A DNA stretch of 64,000 bases from Gelria sp. Kuro-4 (lineage in GTDB: Bacteria; Bacillota; DTU030; DUMP01): NCBI RefSeq assembly GCF_019668485.1, contig NZ_AP024619.1, forward strand, positions 132,501-196,500. Reading direction: 5' to 3'. The translations under genes and the position numbers were made by a program. The first letter of the stretch is position 1. Each line of letters begins with the position of its first letter. The notes under the pieces were generated by a model. That model ran no database searches. It worked only from the letters and a program-made list of their open reading frames with translations, and was not told the DNA's origin. This document shows positions 17,546-25,787 of this stretch, one piece after another.

Positions 17546-18667
17546 ATGGTGGGTGGGTTGTTTCCTCTCGGAGGCCCGGTGGAAGCAGAAGACCTGGTAG
17601 GCCGGGAGGCTTTTATCACTTCTTTGGTGTCCCGGCTTTCTGAGGGGCAGAGTGTCATGTTAGCCGGCCCTCGGAGGATTGGGAAGACGTCCTTGGCCCA
17701 TGAAGTCTTACGGAGAACCAAAGAGCGAGGGGCGTACACCGCGGCCGTCGATTTATTTCGTTTTTCCGGGAAACGCGATTTTGCCACCAACTTTATTGAT
17801 GCCTGCTTGGAAAACCGCACTGGGATTAGGAAAACCCTCTCTGTTTTGGGAGACCGGACAAAAGCCCTGACAGGTGGTGTCCAGTTTGCCATCAAACTTC
17901 ATGACCTGGAGATTTCACTGGGATTCCCAGAGAGAAAATCAGATGATGAGTTGCTGGACTATGCTTTGCGGCTCCCGGGAATCCTCACGGAACGGGACGA
18001 CAAATCAATGGTGATCATGTTCGACGAGTTTCAAGACGCTTCCCGAGTGATGGACCGAGAGATCTTCAAAAGGATGCGCGCTCACTTTCAGACCCAGAAA
18101 AGAGTCGCGTATCTGTTCCTGGGCTCCAAAGAAGGCATGATGCGGGTTCTTTTCAGCGGCAAGGAAGAAGCCTTTTATCGCTTTGCAATTATGCTGCCGA
18201 TTCCAAGAATAGATGAAGAAGAGTGGGTACCCTACATCGCAAAAAAGTTCGCCTCCCGGGGAGTTGCAGCCTCGGATTCGGCAGTCAGGGAAATCGTCCG
18301 GCTCTCGGGTGGTCATCCCCAGGACACCATGTTTATATGCTCGGAAGTGTACTATACCCTCTTGGAAACAGGTGCTGCCGCCCTTACGCACGATTACGTC
18401 CTGTTGGGGTACCAGCGAGCACTTCTCGCTCTGGCTCCGGTTTTCGACGAAATTCTCGATGACTTGAGCAACCGTCCTCAGGCCAGGATAGTCCTCGACC
18501 ATTTGGCAGCGGGAGAAAACGTCTACGAAGAAGGTGTCCACCCTAACAAGATCAAGCGGGCCATTGACTATCTGATCACCAAGGCTGTGATTGAAAGAAC
18601 AGCCCGAGGCAGCTATGTTTTTGTCGAGCCCATGTTTCAGCAGTACATCTTGAAAGAGTTGCAATGA
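17546..18667 (+). CDS. ATPase (archaeal ATPase_2/AAA_16 type) with C-terminal winged-helix-like domain
   Basis: A 373-residue P-loop protein. Walker A GPRRIGKTS (41-49), Walker B VIMFDEFQD (156-163), a sensor-like LFLGSKEGMM, and a C-terminal region (about 310-373, ARIVLDHLAAGENVYEEG to TARGSYVFVEPMFQQYIL) that reads like the winged helix of archaeal-type ATPases. ATG at 17546 follows GGAGGTG; an in-frame GTG at 17516 lies inside the operator and before any ribosome site. It stands alone between divergent spoIIE and convergent trpG. Its base composition is lower in GC than spoIIE, consistent with transfer. The function is unknown; relatives occur in archaea and thermophilic bacteria, often on mobile DNA. 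Confidence 0.75.
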   Translation: MVGGLFPLGGPVEAEDLVGREAFITSLVSRLSEGQSVMLAGPRRIGKTSLAHEVLRRTKERGAYTAAVDLFRFSGKRDFATNFIDACLENRTGIRKTLSVLGDRTKALTGGVQFAIKLHDLEISLGFPERKSDDELLDYALRLPGILTERDDKSMVIMFDEFQDASRVMDREIFKRMRAHFQTQKRVAYLFLGSKEGMMRVLFSGKEEAFYRFAIMLPIPRIDEEEWVPYIAKKFASRGVAASDSAVREIVRLSGGHPQDTMFICSEVYYTLLETGAAALTHDYVLLGYQRALLALAPVFDEILDDLSNRPQARIVLDHLAAGENVYEEGVHPNKIKRAIDYLITKAVIERTARGSYVFVEPMFQQYILKELQ

Positions 18668-18712
18668 CCGGTTACCAGTACTGCCGATATGCCAAGCCGC
18701 CCTTTTCTCCCG

Positions 18713-18749
18713 ACCATAAAAGAAACACCCTGTGGTCTACCGACAGGGT
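18713..18749 (-). terminator. Intrinsic terminator after trpG
   Basis: ACCCTGT and ACAGGGT pair across a 9-nt loop (18727-18749). On the minus strand GTTTCTTTTA follows, fitting the end of the trpEG transcript. It may also serve the convergent ATPase gene. Confidence 0.7.
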
Positions 18750-18795
18750 ATCTCTGAAATGCGCCTTTCATGCAATGCGATCTTTTTCAGCGGCT

Positions 18796-19374
18796 TCAAG
18801 CCGCATTGATAATCCCTCCCAAGAAATTCTTTAATATCTGCTTGCCATTTTCTGTCAAGACAGACTCCGGGTGAAATTGAACGCCGTATACCGGTAACTT
18901 CTTATGCTTTATACCCATAATCGTTCCGTCCGATGTACGTGCAGTAATCTCCAGTTCCTCCGGCAGGCTCTCTTTTTCTATCACCAGCGAATGGTATCTG
19001 GTCGCACATATGGGATTTTTGACACCGTAAAATACCCAATGCCCGTTGTGTATTATCATCGATGTCTTTCCGTGCACTATCTTACCTGCCCTTACGATCT
19101 TCGCTCCATAAGCATAACCTATCGCCTGATGTCCCAAGCAGATGCCGAGAAGGGGTACCCGCCCTTCCAATTTTCTTATAAGCTCGACGCATATGCCGGC
19201 ATCCTCAGGCCTTCCGGGGCCCGGCGACAAGACAATTCTTCCGGCGCCTGAGTTTATTACTTCATCCACTGTTACCTCATCATTTCTGACCACTTCAACA
19301 TGCGGGTACAACTCGCCAATGTACTGGTATAAATTGTAAGTAAACGAATCATAGTTATCGATTAAAAGCACCAT
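18796..19374 (-). CDS. trpG: Anthranilate synthase component II (glutamine amidotransferase)
   Basis: Supplies ammonia from glutamine to TrpE. A 192-residue class I amidotransferase with the oxyanion region SPGPGRPEDAG, nucleophile Cys79 in LLGICLGHQAIGYAYG, and His168-Glu170 in VQFHPES. ATG at 19374 directly abuts the trpE stop (TAGATG), so translation is coupled. PabA activity (folate) is possible in some bacteria, but the tryptophan T-box argues for TrpG. Codon use is AT-richer than in the neighbouring housekeeping genes. Confidence 0.93.
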   Translation of the reverse strand: MVLLIDNYDSFTYNLYQYIGELYPHVEVVRNDEVTVDEVINSGAGRIVLSPGPGRPEDAGICVELIRKLEGRVPLLGICLGHQAIGYAYGAKIVRAGKIVHGKTSMIIHNGHWVFYGVKNPICATRYHSLVIEKESLPEELEITARTSDGTIMGIKHKKLPVYGVQFHPESVLTENGKQILKNFLGGIINAA

Positions 19375-20808
19375 CTACAAAACCTCCTTCAACGCCATGG
19401 CTTTATTCAGCGTTTCCTGATACTCCATCTCCGGCACCGAATCGTACACGATACCCGCACCGGACTGTATATAAGCACTTCCGTCCTTAAACACAATCGT
19501 CCTTATGGCAATGCACATGTCCATATCGCCCGTATAGGCGAAATAACCCACCGCCCCTGCGTATACACCGCGCCTTGCATTCTCCAGTTCATCGATCAGC
19601 TCCATGGCTCTTACCTTCGGCGCCCCGGACACCGTACCCGCAGGCAAACACGCCACAAGCGCATCGAAGCAGGTCTTATCTTCCTTCAGTTCGCCGGATA
19701 CGGTAGAAACTATGTGCATTACATGCGAATACATATCCACTTCCATAAACCTATCTACTTTTACAGTGCCGAATTTGCTTACCTTACCGAGATCGTTTCT
19801 TCCCAGGTCTACCAGCATTACGTGCTCGGCCCGCTCTTTTTCGTCCGAAAGCAGCTCCTCCTTCAGCCTCTCGTCGTCTTCTTTCGTCCTTCCCCTGGGC
19901 CTTGTACCTGCTATGGGGTTTGTCCTCACAACCCGGCCTTCAACGCTCACCAAACTCTCCGGCGATGAACCTACGATCTGAAAGTCCTCAAAATCAATGT
20001 AAAACAGGTACGGCGAGGGATTTAAAGACCTCAGCTTTCTGTAGGCGGCAAAGGGATCGATATCCGTTTGGGCCGTTATCCTTTGAGACAGCACCACCTG
20101 GAATATGTCTCCCGCCGCAATATGCTCTTTCGCCTTTCTTACTATCTCGCAAAAGGCCTCCTTATCACAGTTTGCTTCCAGGCCGCTCAAATTGCCTGAC
20201 GTATTTAAGGGATGGATCCTGCCCGGCTTCATAATCTCCTCTCTGATTGCATTCAGCCTCTCGACGACCCGGTCGTACTCTGCTTGTTCCTCCGGCATTA
20301 CGTTGTAAATGATGGAAACTGTATGGTAGAAATGGTCGTAGGCTATGACCTCTTTATAAAACAGCAAGCACGCCTCGGGTATTCCGATGACGTCGGGGTT
20401 CTCATCGGGCAGTTTTTCGTACTGCCTTACGACGTCGTAACCCACATAGCCCACTGCACCGCCTGTAAAAGCGGGCATTTCAGCTGCAGACAGGACGGGG
20501 TAGCCGCCCATGCGCTTTTTAACCTCATCGAGCACCCTGCCTCTTATAACTTCCGTTTTATCGCCGGTTTCCACATATATCTCGTCTCTATAGCTTTTAA
20601 TCACCATGTATGGATCACGGCCCAAGAAGGAGTACCGGCCCCACTTTTTGCCGTTTTCCGCACTTTCCAGTAAGAACCTGCGCTTCCCTTTTAAACTGTA
20701 AAATAAACCGATAGGCGTAAGTTCGTCTGCGTTTATCTTCAATATTACCGGTACGATGCCTCCCTTCTTTCTCAAACCGTAAAATGCCGATTTCCCAGGA
20801 AGTATCAA
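19375..20808 (-). CDS. trpE: Anthranilate synthase component I
   Basis: Chorismate plus ammonia to anthranilate, first step of tryptophan synthesis. A 477-residue protein with the tryptophan-feedback motifs FLLES (near residue 42) and LNPSPYLFYIDF, and catalytic-domain motifs IVGSSPESLV, NPIAGTRPRGRT and LVDLGRNDLGKV. I chose the TTG at 20808 (MILPGKSAFYGL), 4 nt after AAGGGAGTGG. The longer open frame to 20922 runs through the T-box terminator and is not coding. No trpDCFBA genes are in the window, so anthranilate synthase forms its own transcription unit. Confidence 0.93.
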   Translation of the reverse strand: MILPGKSAFYGLRKKGGIVPVILKINADELTPIGLFYSLKGKRRFLLESAENGKKWGRYSFLGRDPYMVIKSYRDEIYVETGDKTEVIRGRVLDEVKKRMGGYPVLSAAEMPAFTGGAVGYVGYDVVRQYEKLPDENPDVIGIPEACLLFYKEVIAYDHFYHTVSIIYNVMPEEQAEYDRVVERLNAIREEIMKPGRIHPLNTSGNLSGLEANCDKEAFCEIVRKAKEHIAAGDIFQVVLSQRITAQTDIDPFAAYRKLRSLNPSPYLFYIDFEDFQIVGSSPESLVSVEGRVVRTNPIAGTRPRGRTKEDDERLKEELLSDEKERAEHVMLVDLGRNDLGKVSKFGTVKVDRFMEVDMYSHVMHIVSTVSGELKEDKTCFDALVACLPAGTVSGAPKVRAMELIDELENARRGVYAGAVGYFAYTGDMDMCIAIRTIVFKDGSAYIQSGAGIVYDSVPEMEYQETLNKAMALKEVL

Positions 20809-20838
20809 GGTTCCACTCCCTTTCGTTGTTCTCAGTGT

Positions 20839-21188
20839 AAAAAAAAAATACCTCGTCCTACTGGGACGAGGTACCCCCGCGGTGCCACCCAACTTCAGCC
20901 CGTCTAGATAACAAAAAAGCACTTCACCCTCTTTAGGGCGAAATGCTTTCGCATCCGCTAGCCACCTAAACGCAGCCGTCTCATTTCAGGTACGGAAGTT
21001 TACACTTCGATACCCTGTCTTTTAACGGTAGACCACCGGTCTCTGCTACTACAATTTCGCATGACTTCTCCCGGGCCCATTCAACGACACCCACAGGTAC
21101 CGGAATTCCACCGCCCCGGCTCTCTATAACCTGGATATGCCGCCTACTCTTCCCGCTCATCGAATTTAACCGCTTTGATTGCCTACTG
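20839..21188 (-). promoter_or_regulatory. tRNA-Trp T-box leader of trpEG
   Basis: The minus strand carries the T-box sequence GGGTGGCACCGCGG (20890-20877), stem I with AGAGAG and GGTGGAA elements, and a specifier loop GAATGG in which TGG (21079-21077) is the tryptophan codon. The terminator at 20839-20873 is TACCTCGTCC, loop, GGACGAGGTA, then ten T. Uncharged tRNA-Trp should stabilise the antiterminator and open trpEG. Confidence 0.93.
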
Positions 21189-21194
21189 CTGATT

Positions 21195-21223
21195 ATATTA
21201 CAGGGGACATTGCCATATGTCAA
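21195..21223 (-). promoter_or_regulatory. Promoter of the trp T-box transcript
   Basis: Minus strand TTGACA (21223-21218), 17 bp, TAATAT (21200-21195). Start is expected near 21188, giving a leader of about 380 nt before trpE. Confidence 0.85.
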
Positions 21224-21297
21224 GGGATCTTTTACGCGAGCTTTTTGCGCTGCAGCCGTTTCGGCGCCGTTTTTGGCAAAAATCGGCCTTCTTCCGG

Positions 21298-23010
21298 CTA
21301 GTTGCAGCCAGGAAAAACCCAGTCCAAGGCTTTGGCCGGGCACGACAGCCACAAGGCCTGGGTAAGGCGGCCGTCCTTCAGCACCGTGAGGCGACCCCGG
21401 GCCACATCGACCTCGCCCCGGACCTCACCGTCTCTCACGGCCAGGGTGCAGCTCACCGGCACGATCTTATCACGCAGTTCGCCGCTCGCGCACTCTTCCT
21501 CCAGGGCCGGCGGCCGCCAGGAAACGATGAGGGTGTCCTTGTAGGCAGTGAGGTCGGGCGGGGTCGCGGCTTCCGTGCGGGCGGCGTACTTTCTGGCGAA
21601 CACAGCCAGGGCCGCGTCAACGGCCGGGCAGGAGGCAACCCGGCCGCTTCTTGTATCCACCGCCAGCACCTTGGCCTCCTGCGTGGCGATGTAGACGGTG
21701 TCGCCAAGCTTAGCCATGCGCGTACCGGCACCCGCCTCGAAAATGGGCAGGTCGTCCGCAATCACGCGCCACCTCACACCCTCCGGCGACCAGATCGCCT
21801 CCGCCAGCCCGTAACACGGCTCGCCCCGGGAGTCGGCACGCGTGAACTCAAAATACGCCTTTACCTGCGCGCCGGCCCATTCCGCCGCCACCGGCCGGAA
21901 GAGTTCCACCTGCCGATCCCAGTCCGGCGTAAGCGGCACCTTCTTTGCGCCGGCCGCCGACCGGACCTCGAGTTCTGCGGCAGTCTCCGGCCCCCGCTGC
22001 CCGCGCACAATCAGGATCTCGCTGCGCCCGCTCAGCGCCAGGACGAGGTCGAGACCGGCTGCCGCGTTCGCCCCGGCAAGGATCTCCGCCGGCGACCCGG
22101 GAGGTTCAGTAAAGGATAGGTCGCTACCCTTTTCCGGAACCAGGGCCACCCGTTCGCCGCCGTCCCAGCTGAAGAAGAAACCGCCGAAGGCGGGCTTCGC
22201 TCTTACTTCGAACAAGCGGCGCCCGGGGAAAAGCAGCCTCCCCGCCTCCAGGTCCCAGACGGCGCGGGCCACCGGGTAGGCGCCCAAGTCCTGCGCGGTC
22301 TCTTGGGCTTTGTCTACAGTAAGGAAAGGAACTACAGTTTGGCGCTCCGGCCCTTGACCGGGCGGGGCCTGCTTCTCCTCGGGCGGCGCCACCGCCCGAA
22401 TCTCGGCCACCCGCCAACCGTCCCGACCGCCGTAGTTTCTGACCAGGATTTCCTCTTCTTCTACCCCGAAAAAGCCTGAGGAGGTCCACATATTGTAGCG
22501 CACGTGGAAACGGGCGCTTCCGCCGTCACCCCTTTGAACCAGGGCCTCTACATCGTAGTCTTCCACCCATGGGCTGGACACACCGGTTACCATATAGGGC
22601 CGTATGTTCGTCGCCTCTTGAACCTCGGGGGCCAGCACCGCATACTGCAGGGCTCCATTTCGCGTCTTAACCCCCTCGGCCCACTTTAAAGCGGCTTCCT
22701 CGGGCGAACGCGGCGCCAGAGCCTGGACGAACATCGCCCGCTCCAAGAGCACCAAGCGCGGCATGCCGGAATCCGCCGAGGGCGCATCAAGATACACCGT
22801 ATTGGTTTTTTCGTCCCACCTCACAGAAAAACCGGCGGCCTCGGCCAAAGCCCGGAGGGGCACAAGAACGGTACCCTTCGTAAGCTCCGGTGAAACGGCT
22901 TTCGTCACGTCCTCACCATTGACGATAAGTCGCAGCGGGGCGGCCCAGGCCGTCTCACCAGAAAGAAGCACCACTAAAGCAGTCGCGGCAATGAAGCGCC
23001 GGACTTTCAC
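21298..23010 (-). CDS. Secreted protein with copper-amine-oxidase N-terminal (stalk) domain
   Basis: A 570-residue exported protein. Signal peptide at residues 1-23 (KVRRFIAATALVVLLSGETAWA), then a Cu_amine_oxidN1-type domain (LIVNGEDVTKAVSPEL to VPLRALAEAAGFSVRWDEK). The middle and C-terminal regions are unassigned and may form a beta-propeller-like sensor (IVSWRPPALEEE, VAVRDGEVRGEVDVARGR). The stalk domain is common in envelope proteins of Gram-positive thermophiles and does not imply oxidase activity. GTG at 23010 is 9 nt after AGGAGG; another GTG at 23016 is too close to that site. GC-rich like the core genes, unlike the flanking trp and glt genes. Confidence 0.7.
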   Translation of the reverse strand: MKVRRFIAATALVVLLSGETAWAAPLRLIVNGEDVTKAVSPELTKGTVLVPLRALAEAAGFSVRWDEKTNTVYLDAPSADSGMPRLVLLERAMFVQALAPRSPEEAALKWAEGVKTRNGALQYAVLAPEVQEATNIRPYMVTGVSSPWVEDYDVEALVQRGDGGSARFHVRYNMWTSSGFFGVEEEEILVRNYGGRDGWRVAEIRAVAPPEEKQAPPGQGPERQTVVPFLTVDKAQETAQDLGAYPVARAVWDLEAGRLLFPGRRLFEVRAKPAFGGFFFSWDGGERVALVPEKGSDLSFTEPPGSPAEILAGANAAAGLDLVLALSGRSEILIVRGQRGPETAAELEVRSAAGAKKVPLTPDWDRQVELFRPVAAEWAGAQVKAYFEFTRADSRGEPCYGLAEAIWSPEGVRWRVIADDLPIFEAGAGTRMAKLGDTVYIATQEAKVLAVDTRSGRVASCPAVDAALAVFARKYAARTEAATPPDLTAYKDTLIVSWRPPALEEECASGELRDKIVPVSCTLAVRDGEVRGEVDVARGRLTVLKDGRLTQALWLSCPAKALDWVFPGCN

Positions 23011-23116
23011 GCTCACCTTCCTCCTTTTTCGGTTCTACGCTGCCCACCTTCGTTGGAAGCTCTGCCTTTATTCTACTTTCCTCCTCAGTTTTTGCCAAAT
23101 AATTTTTCTTTGATTC

Positions 23117-24178
23117 TTAGCTAACTCCTTTGCGCGCCACAAAACGCGTTGCCTGAAATGCGGCGGCAAAGGCCACAATGAGTACGGCTAGAGCTACCAA
23201 CCAATTCGGCTTTCCCCCCAAGACCCCTCGGTAAACGGTCCAATTAAGCACGACGGCCGCAACCGTGCCAAAAGCAGTTCCCAGAAGGGCCCGGCTGTTG
23301 CCGAAAGAAAAGAACTCTCCGTTCTTCTCAAACGGCGCCGCCTGGAAAACCCACACAGCCGCAGCCAGGACGGCCGCGGAAGTGAGCAGCATAAGAGCTG
23401 TACCTTCCCACCCGAAGCCTTCCTGGACGAGTATCACCGGCGTTAAGAGCGGGCCGTAGTGGAAGATTTGCCATAAATACCGCCTGCCGGGGTCAACGCC
23501 CAAGGTCATGAGCACCGCAACGGCCGCCAGGGCCAGGCAGAAGGGGGCAAACTCTAGAGCCGCGCAGCAGAGTACGGCCGAGCGCCAGTTGCCGGCCACG
23601 GTTCCCGCGAGAAAGGCGAGGGCGTAAACGGTGAGGAAGACCGACCACCACCTCAGGTATGTCCCGGCCACAACCGGGAAAGTGAGGCCGGGCGGCGTAG
23701 GCAGAAAGAGGACCGGGAGGCCCGTTATTATCAGGCCCAAGGCCGTTCCCAAGGTGAGCGTAAGGGTGCCGGCGGAAAACTTTGTCAGCACAACCTCACC
23801 CCTCGTCACCGGCAGAGCCAGCAGATGCTCCAGCTTTCGCCCGTAGCGTTCGCCGGCCATCTGCGTTACGCCTAAAACCATAAGCAGGATAAAGGTTCCC
23901 CAGCCGGGATAGCCGTTGTAGGCATAGTTGAAGCCCGGAGCAGTGAACACTTCCGGGTTCACGTAGGCCAACTTAACTACTAAGTCGTGTGCCCAGTAAG
24001 TAGCCGGGGTGAATTCCGGCGGCAGGTAGGGCAGGTCGGCGACCGGGCCGTGCTTGACCAACCAAAGCAGAGTGTACCAGCTGAGCCCGAAAGCCAGAAC
24101 CAAACCCGTGAGGATCATCAGATAACCGTTTTGTATCCACTCGCGGAAAAGGAGGTGGCAGTTAACTATTCTTTTCAT
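23117..24178 (-). CDS. ABC-2 type transporter permease
   Basis: A 353-residue integral membrane protein with about six helices (e.g. LMILTGLVLAFGLSWYTLLWL, LALGLIITGLPVLF, AVLCCAALEFAPFCLALAAV). The cytoplasmic motif ERYGRKLEHLLALPVTRGEVVLTK is typical of ABC-2 exporters (…LLALPVSR…). It overlaps the end of the upstream ATP-binding fragment by 17 nt, as in a normal exporter operon. That ATPase is truncated, so this permease has no visible intact partner and may be non-functional or served from elsewhere. Confidence 0.8.
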   Translation of the reverse strand: MKRIVNCHLLFREWIQNGYLMILTGLVLAFGLSWYTLLWLVKHGPVADLPYLPPEFTPATYWAHDLVVKLAYVNPEVFTAPGFNYAYNGYPGWGTFILLMVLGVTQMAGERYGRKLEHLLALPVTRGEVVLTKFSAGTLTLTLGTALGLIITGLPVLFLPTPPGLTFPVVAGTYLRWWSVFLTVYALAFLAGTVAGNWRSAVLCCAALEFAPFCLALAAVAVLMTLGVDPGRRYLWQIFHYGPLLTPVILVQEGFGWEGTALMLLTSAAVLAAAVWVFQAAPFEKNGEFFSFGNSRALLGTAFGTVAAVVLNWTVYRGVLGGKPNWLVALAVLIVAFAAAFQATRFVARKGVS

Positions 24179-24542
24179 GCTGCACGTCCCTCCCCACTGA
24201 GGCTATAAACCAGTCTTCCAGCGAAAGCGGCAGCTCCTCGAAGAAAGTTGCTCTGGCCGCTTTGATCTTATCTACAACCCGGGCGGCATTTTCAGTTACG
24301 GTCAAGGACCACACGCGGCCACGGCGTTCACAGGCCGCTATTTCCGGCCAGGTTCTCGGATCCTCCGGCGGCTCTCCTTCCCAAACCACCTGGATGCGCC
24401 CGGCATCTGCTTTCAGCTCGTCAATCGCTTTTTCCACGGCAATCGTTCCCCCGTGTAGAAGCCCGATCCGGTCGCAGGCCCGTTCTAAATCGGCCAAAAT
24501 ATGAGTCGAATAGACGACCGTGGTGCCGCGTTCGGCGGCCTC
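24162..24542 (-). pseudogene. 3' remnant of an ABC exporter ATP-binding protein
   Basis: The in-frame sequence from 24542 reads EAAERGTTVVYSTHILADLE and continues to the C-terminal domain. It keeps the H-loop (STHIL) but has no Walker A, signature or Walker B. An in-frame TGA at 24545-24543 sits exactly where homology ends, and the sequence beyond (24546 onwards) is unrelated. About two thirds of the gene is therefore lost by deletion or rearrangement. Confidence 0.85.
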
Positions 24543-24900
24543 TCAACGCCCGAGGCGCACATCGCCCTCAGAAAAACCGGCCGATAAGAAACGTTGAGGC
24601 CCGGCTGAGTTATGGCCGGGCCTTAAAGGATGCCGGACAGCTATGAAAGCACTCTACAAAGTTCCTGCCATATGCCAATCGCCGCGCGAAGCTGTCGGAG
24701 CGTATGCAAAGCCTTAGTCAAAGGGGGGCTATTCCGATGCCCCTCTACTTCGAGAAGGAAGAAATATCCACCGAAGCCAGATTAAGAAGGGACCCCCCTA
24801 GGGGGGTGGTGGCTCCCTCCTTCCCCCGATACTCCCGGGGAGATCCACCTGCGACGATTTTACTCTACCTCACTTGAGCTTTGATGCCCTTCGTTAACGG
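24543..24900. other. Non-coding scar between the ABC remnant and the glutamate synthase genes
   Basis: No convincing gene. It holds a 7-bp inverted repeat (CTCAACG 24542-24548, CGTTGAG 24592-24598), a GGCCCGGC/GGCCGGGCC hairpin (about 24599-24624) and the perfect 16-bp palindrome ACCCCCCTAGGGGGGT (24792-24807). The hairpins may be terminators. The left end marks the break point of the truncated ATPase. Confidence 0.5.
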
Positions 24901-25638
24901 TCAATATGCATACAACTTACCGTAAGGCCTGCTGCTCTTGGGCGACAGCTTGATAAAGGGAGAAGATAATATGTCGTCAATTTCTGTCACCCCAAAATAT
25001 CTGCAGAAGGCTTCTATGTCCCCTTTAAGGGCTGTTTTTTCTTCATCGCCAACTTCTTCTACCGCCACATCCTTGCCCAGCTGGTTTTTGTTGACGCCGC
25101 CACGGATGTACACGGCGCCGCCGTGCATGCCAGTGGCTATATAGCGACCGACCACCGGGTCCTTTTCTTTCTTAAAGAGCCCTAGAACGACGAGCTTCCC
25201 GCCGGCCATGTACTCGCCGAGGAAATCCCCCGCCCTGCCGCCTACCACTATCACCGGGTACTTGTCCTGGTACGCCTTCATGTGTATGCCGACCCTGTAA
25301 CCCACACTGCCCTTTACAAAAATCTTGCCGGTCCGCATGGAGAGCCCTATAACGTTTCCCGCGTCGCCGTGTATGGCAATGGTGCCACCGTTCATGGTAT
25401 TGCCTATGTCGTCCTGTCCGCTGCCAAAAACGTTGATCCTGGGCCCGTCCATAAAAGCCCCCAGGTCGCTGCCGGGAGTCCCATAAATGTTGAGGGTGAC
25501 ATCCTTGTCGACCCCTGTGCCGATGTACCTCTGCCCCAGGACGTTCACCAGGTCGATCTCCTTAACCCCCCGGGCCACCGCATCATGAATCCGCTCGTTC
25601 AGTTCGCGGTAATTTAACCCCTTCGCATCGATTTTCAT
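24901..25638 (-). CDS. Glutamate synthase GXGXG-domain subunit
   Basis: A 245-residue protein made of the right-handed beta-helix (GXGXG) that forms the C-terminal domain of GltB. Repeats such as GSGQDDIGNTMNGGTIAIHG, GNVIGLSMRTGKIFVKG and GGRAGDFLGEYMAGGKLVVLG are clear. In split archaeal-type glutamate synthases it is a separate subunit, as here. It ends with a 40-residue tail (VEEVGDEEKTAL…). GGGGTG precedes the ATG. It is the third gene of the operon, after a 149-bp gap with no recognisable element. Confidence 0.85.
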   Translation of the reverse strand: MKIDAKGLNYRELNERIHDAVARGVKEIDLVNVLGQRYIGTGVDKDVTLNIYGTPGSDLGAFMDGPRINVFGSGQDDIGNTMNGGTIAIHGDAGNVIGLSMRTGKIFVKGSVGYRVGIHMKAYQDKYPVIVVGGRAGDFLGEYMAGGKLVVLGLFKKEKDPVVGRYIATGMHGGAVYIRGGVNKNQLGKDVAVEEVGDEEKTALKGDIEAFCRYFGVTEIDDILSSPFIKLSPKSSRPYGKLYAY

Positions 25639-25787
25639 CTTTATACACCCCTTTCATAAATTGAATTATAGCGGGAATGTAACGGCCTGAAACCACCCAG
25701 TGGTGAGGCCCTGGTTTGAATTTGCCGGGAAAAAGCTCAGGCGCCTTCGAAAGGCAAAAGCTCACACCAAGCTTAGCACGATTTCCG

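Noticed and set aside
20809-20922. N-terminal extension of trpE to 20922
   Set aside because: This part is the T-box antiterminator/terminator; the residues do not match TrpE.
24542-24598. CTCAACG/CGTTGAG inverted pair resembling an integron attC site
   Set aside because: The inner boxes and spacing do not fit attC, and no integron integrase is near.
24792-24807. Perfect palindrome ACCCCCCTAGGGGGGT
   Set aside because: Could be an operator or terminator, but it has no T-run and no suitable gene start near; noted only within the scar region.
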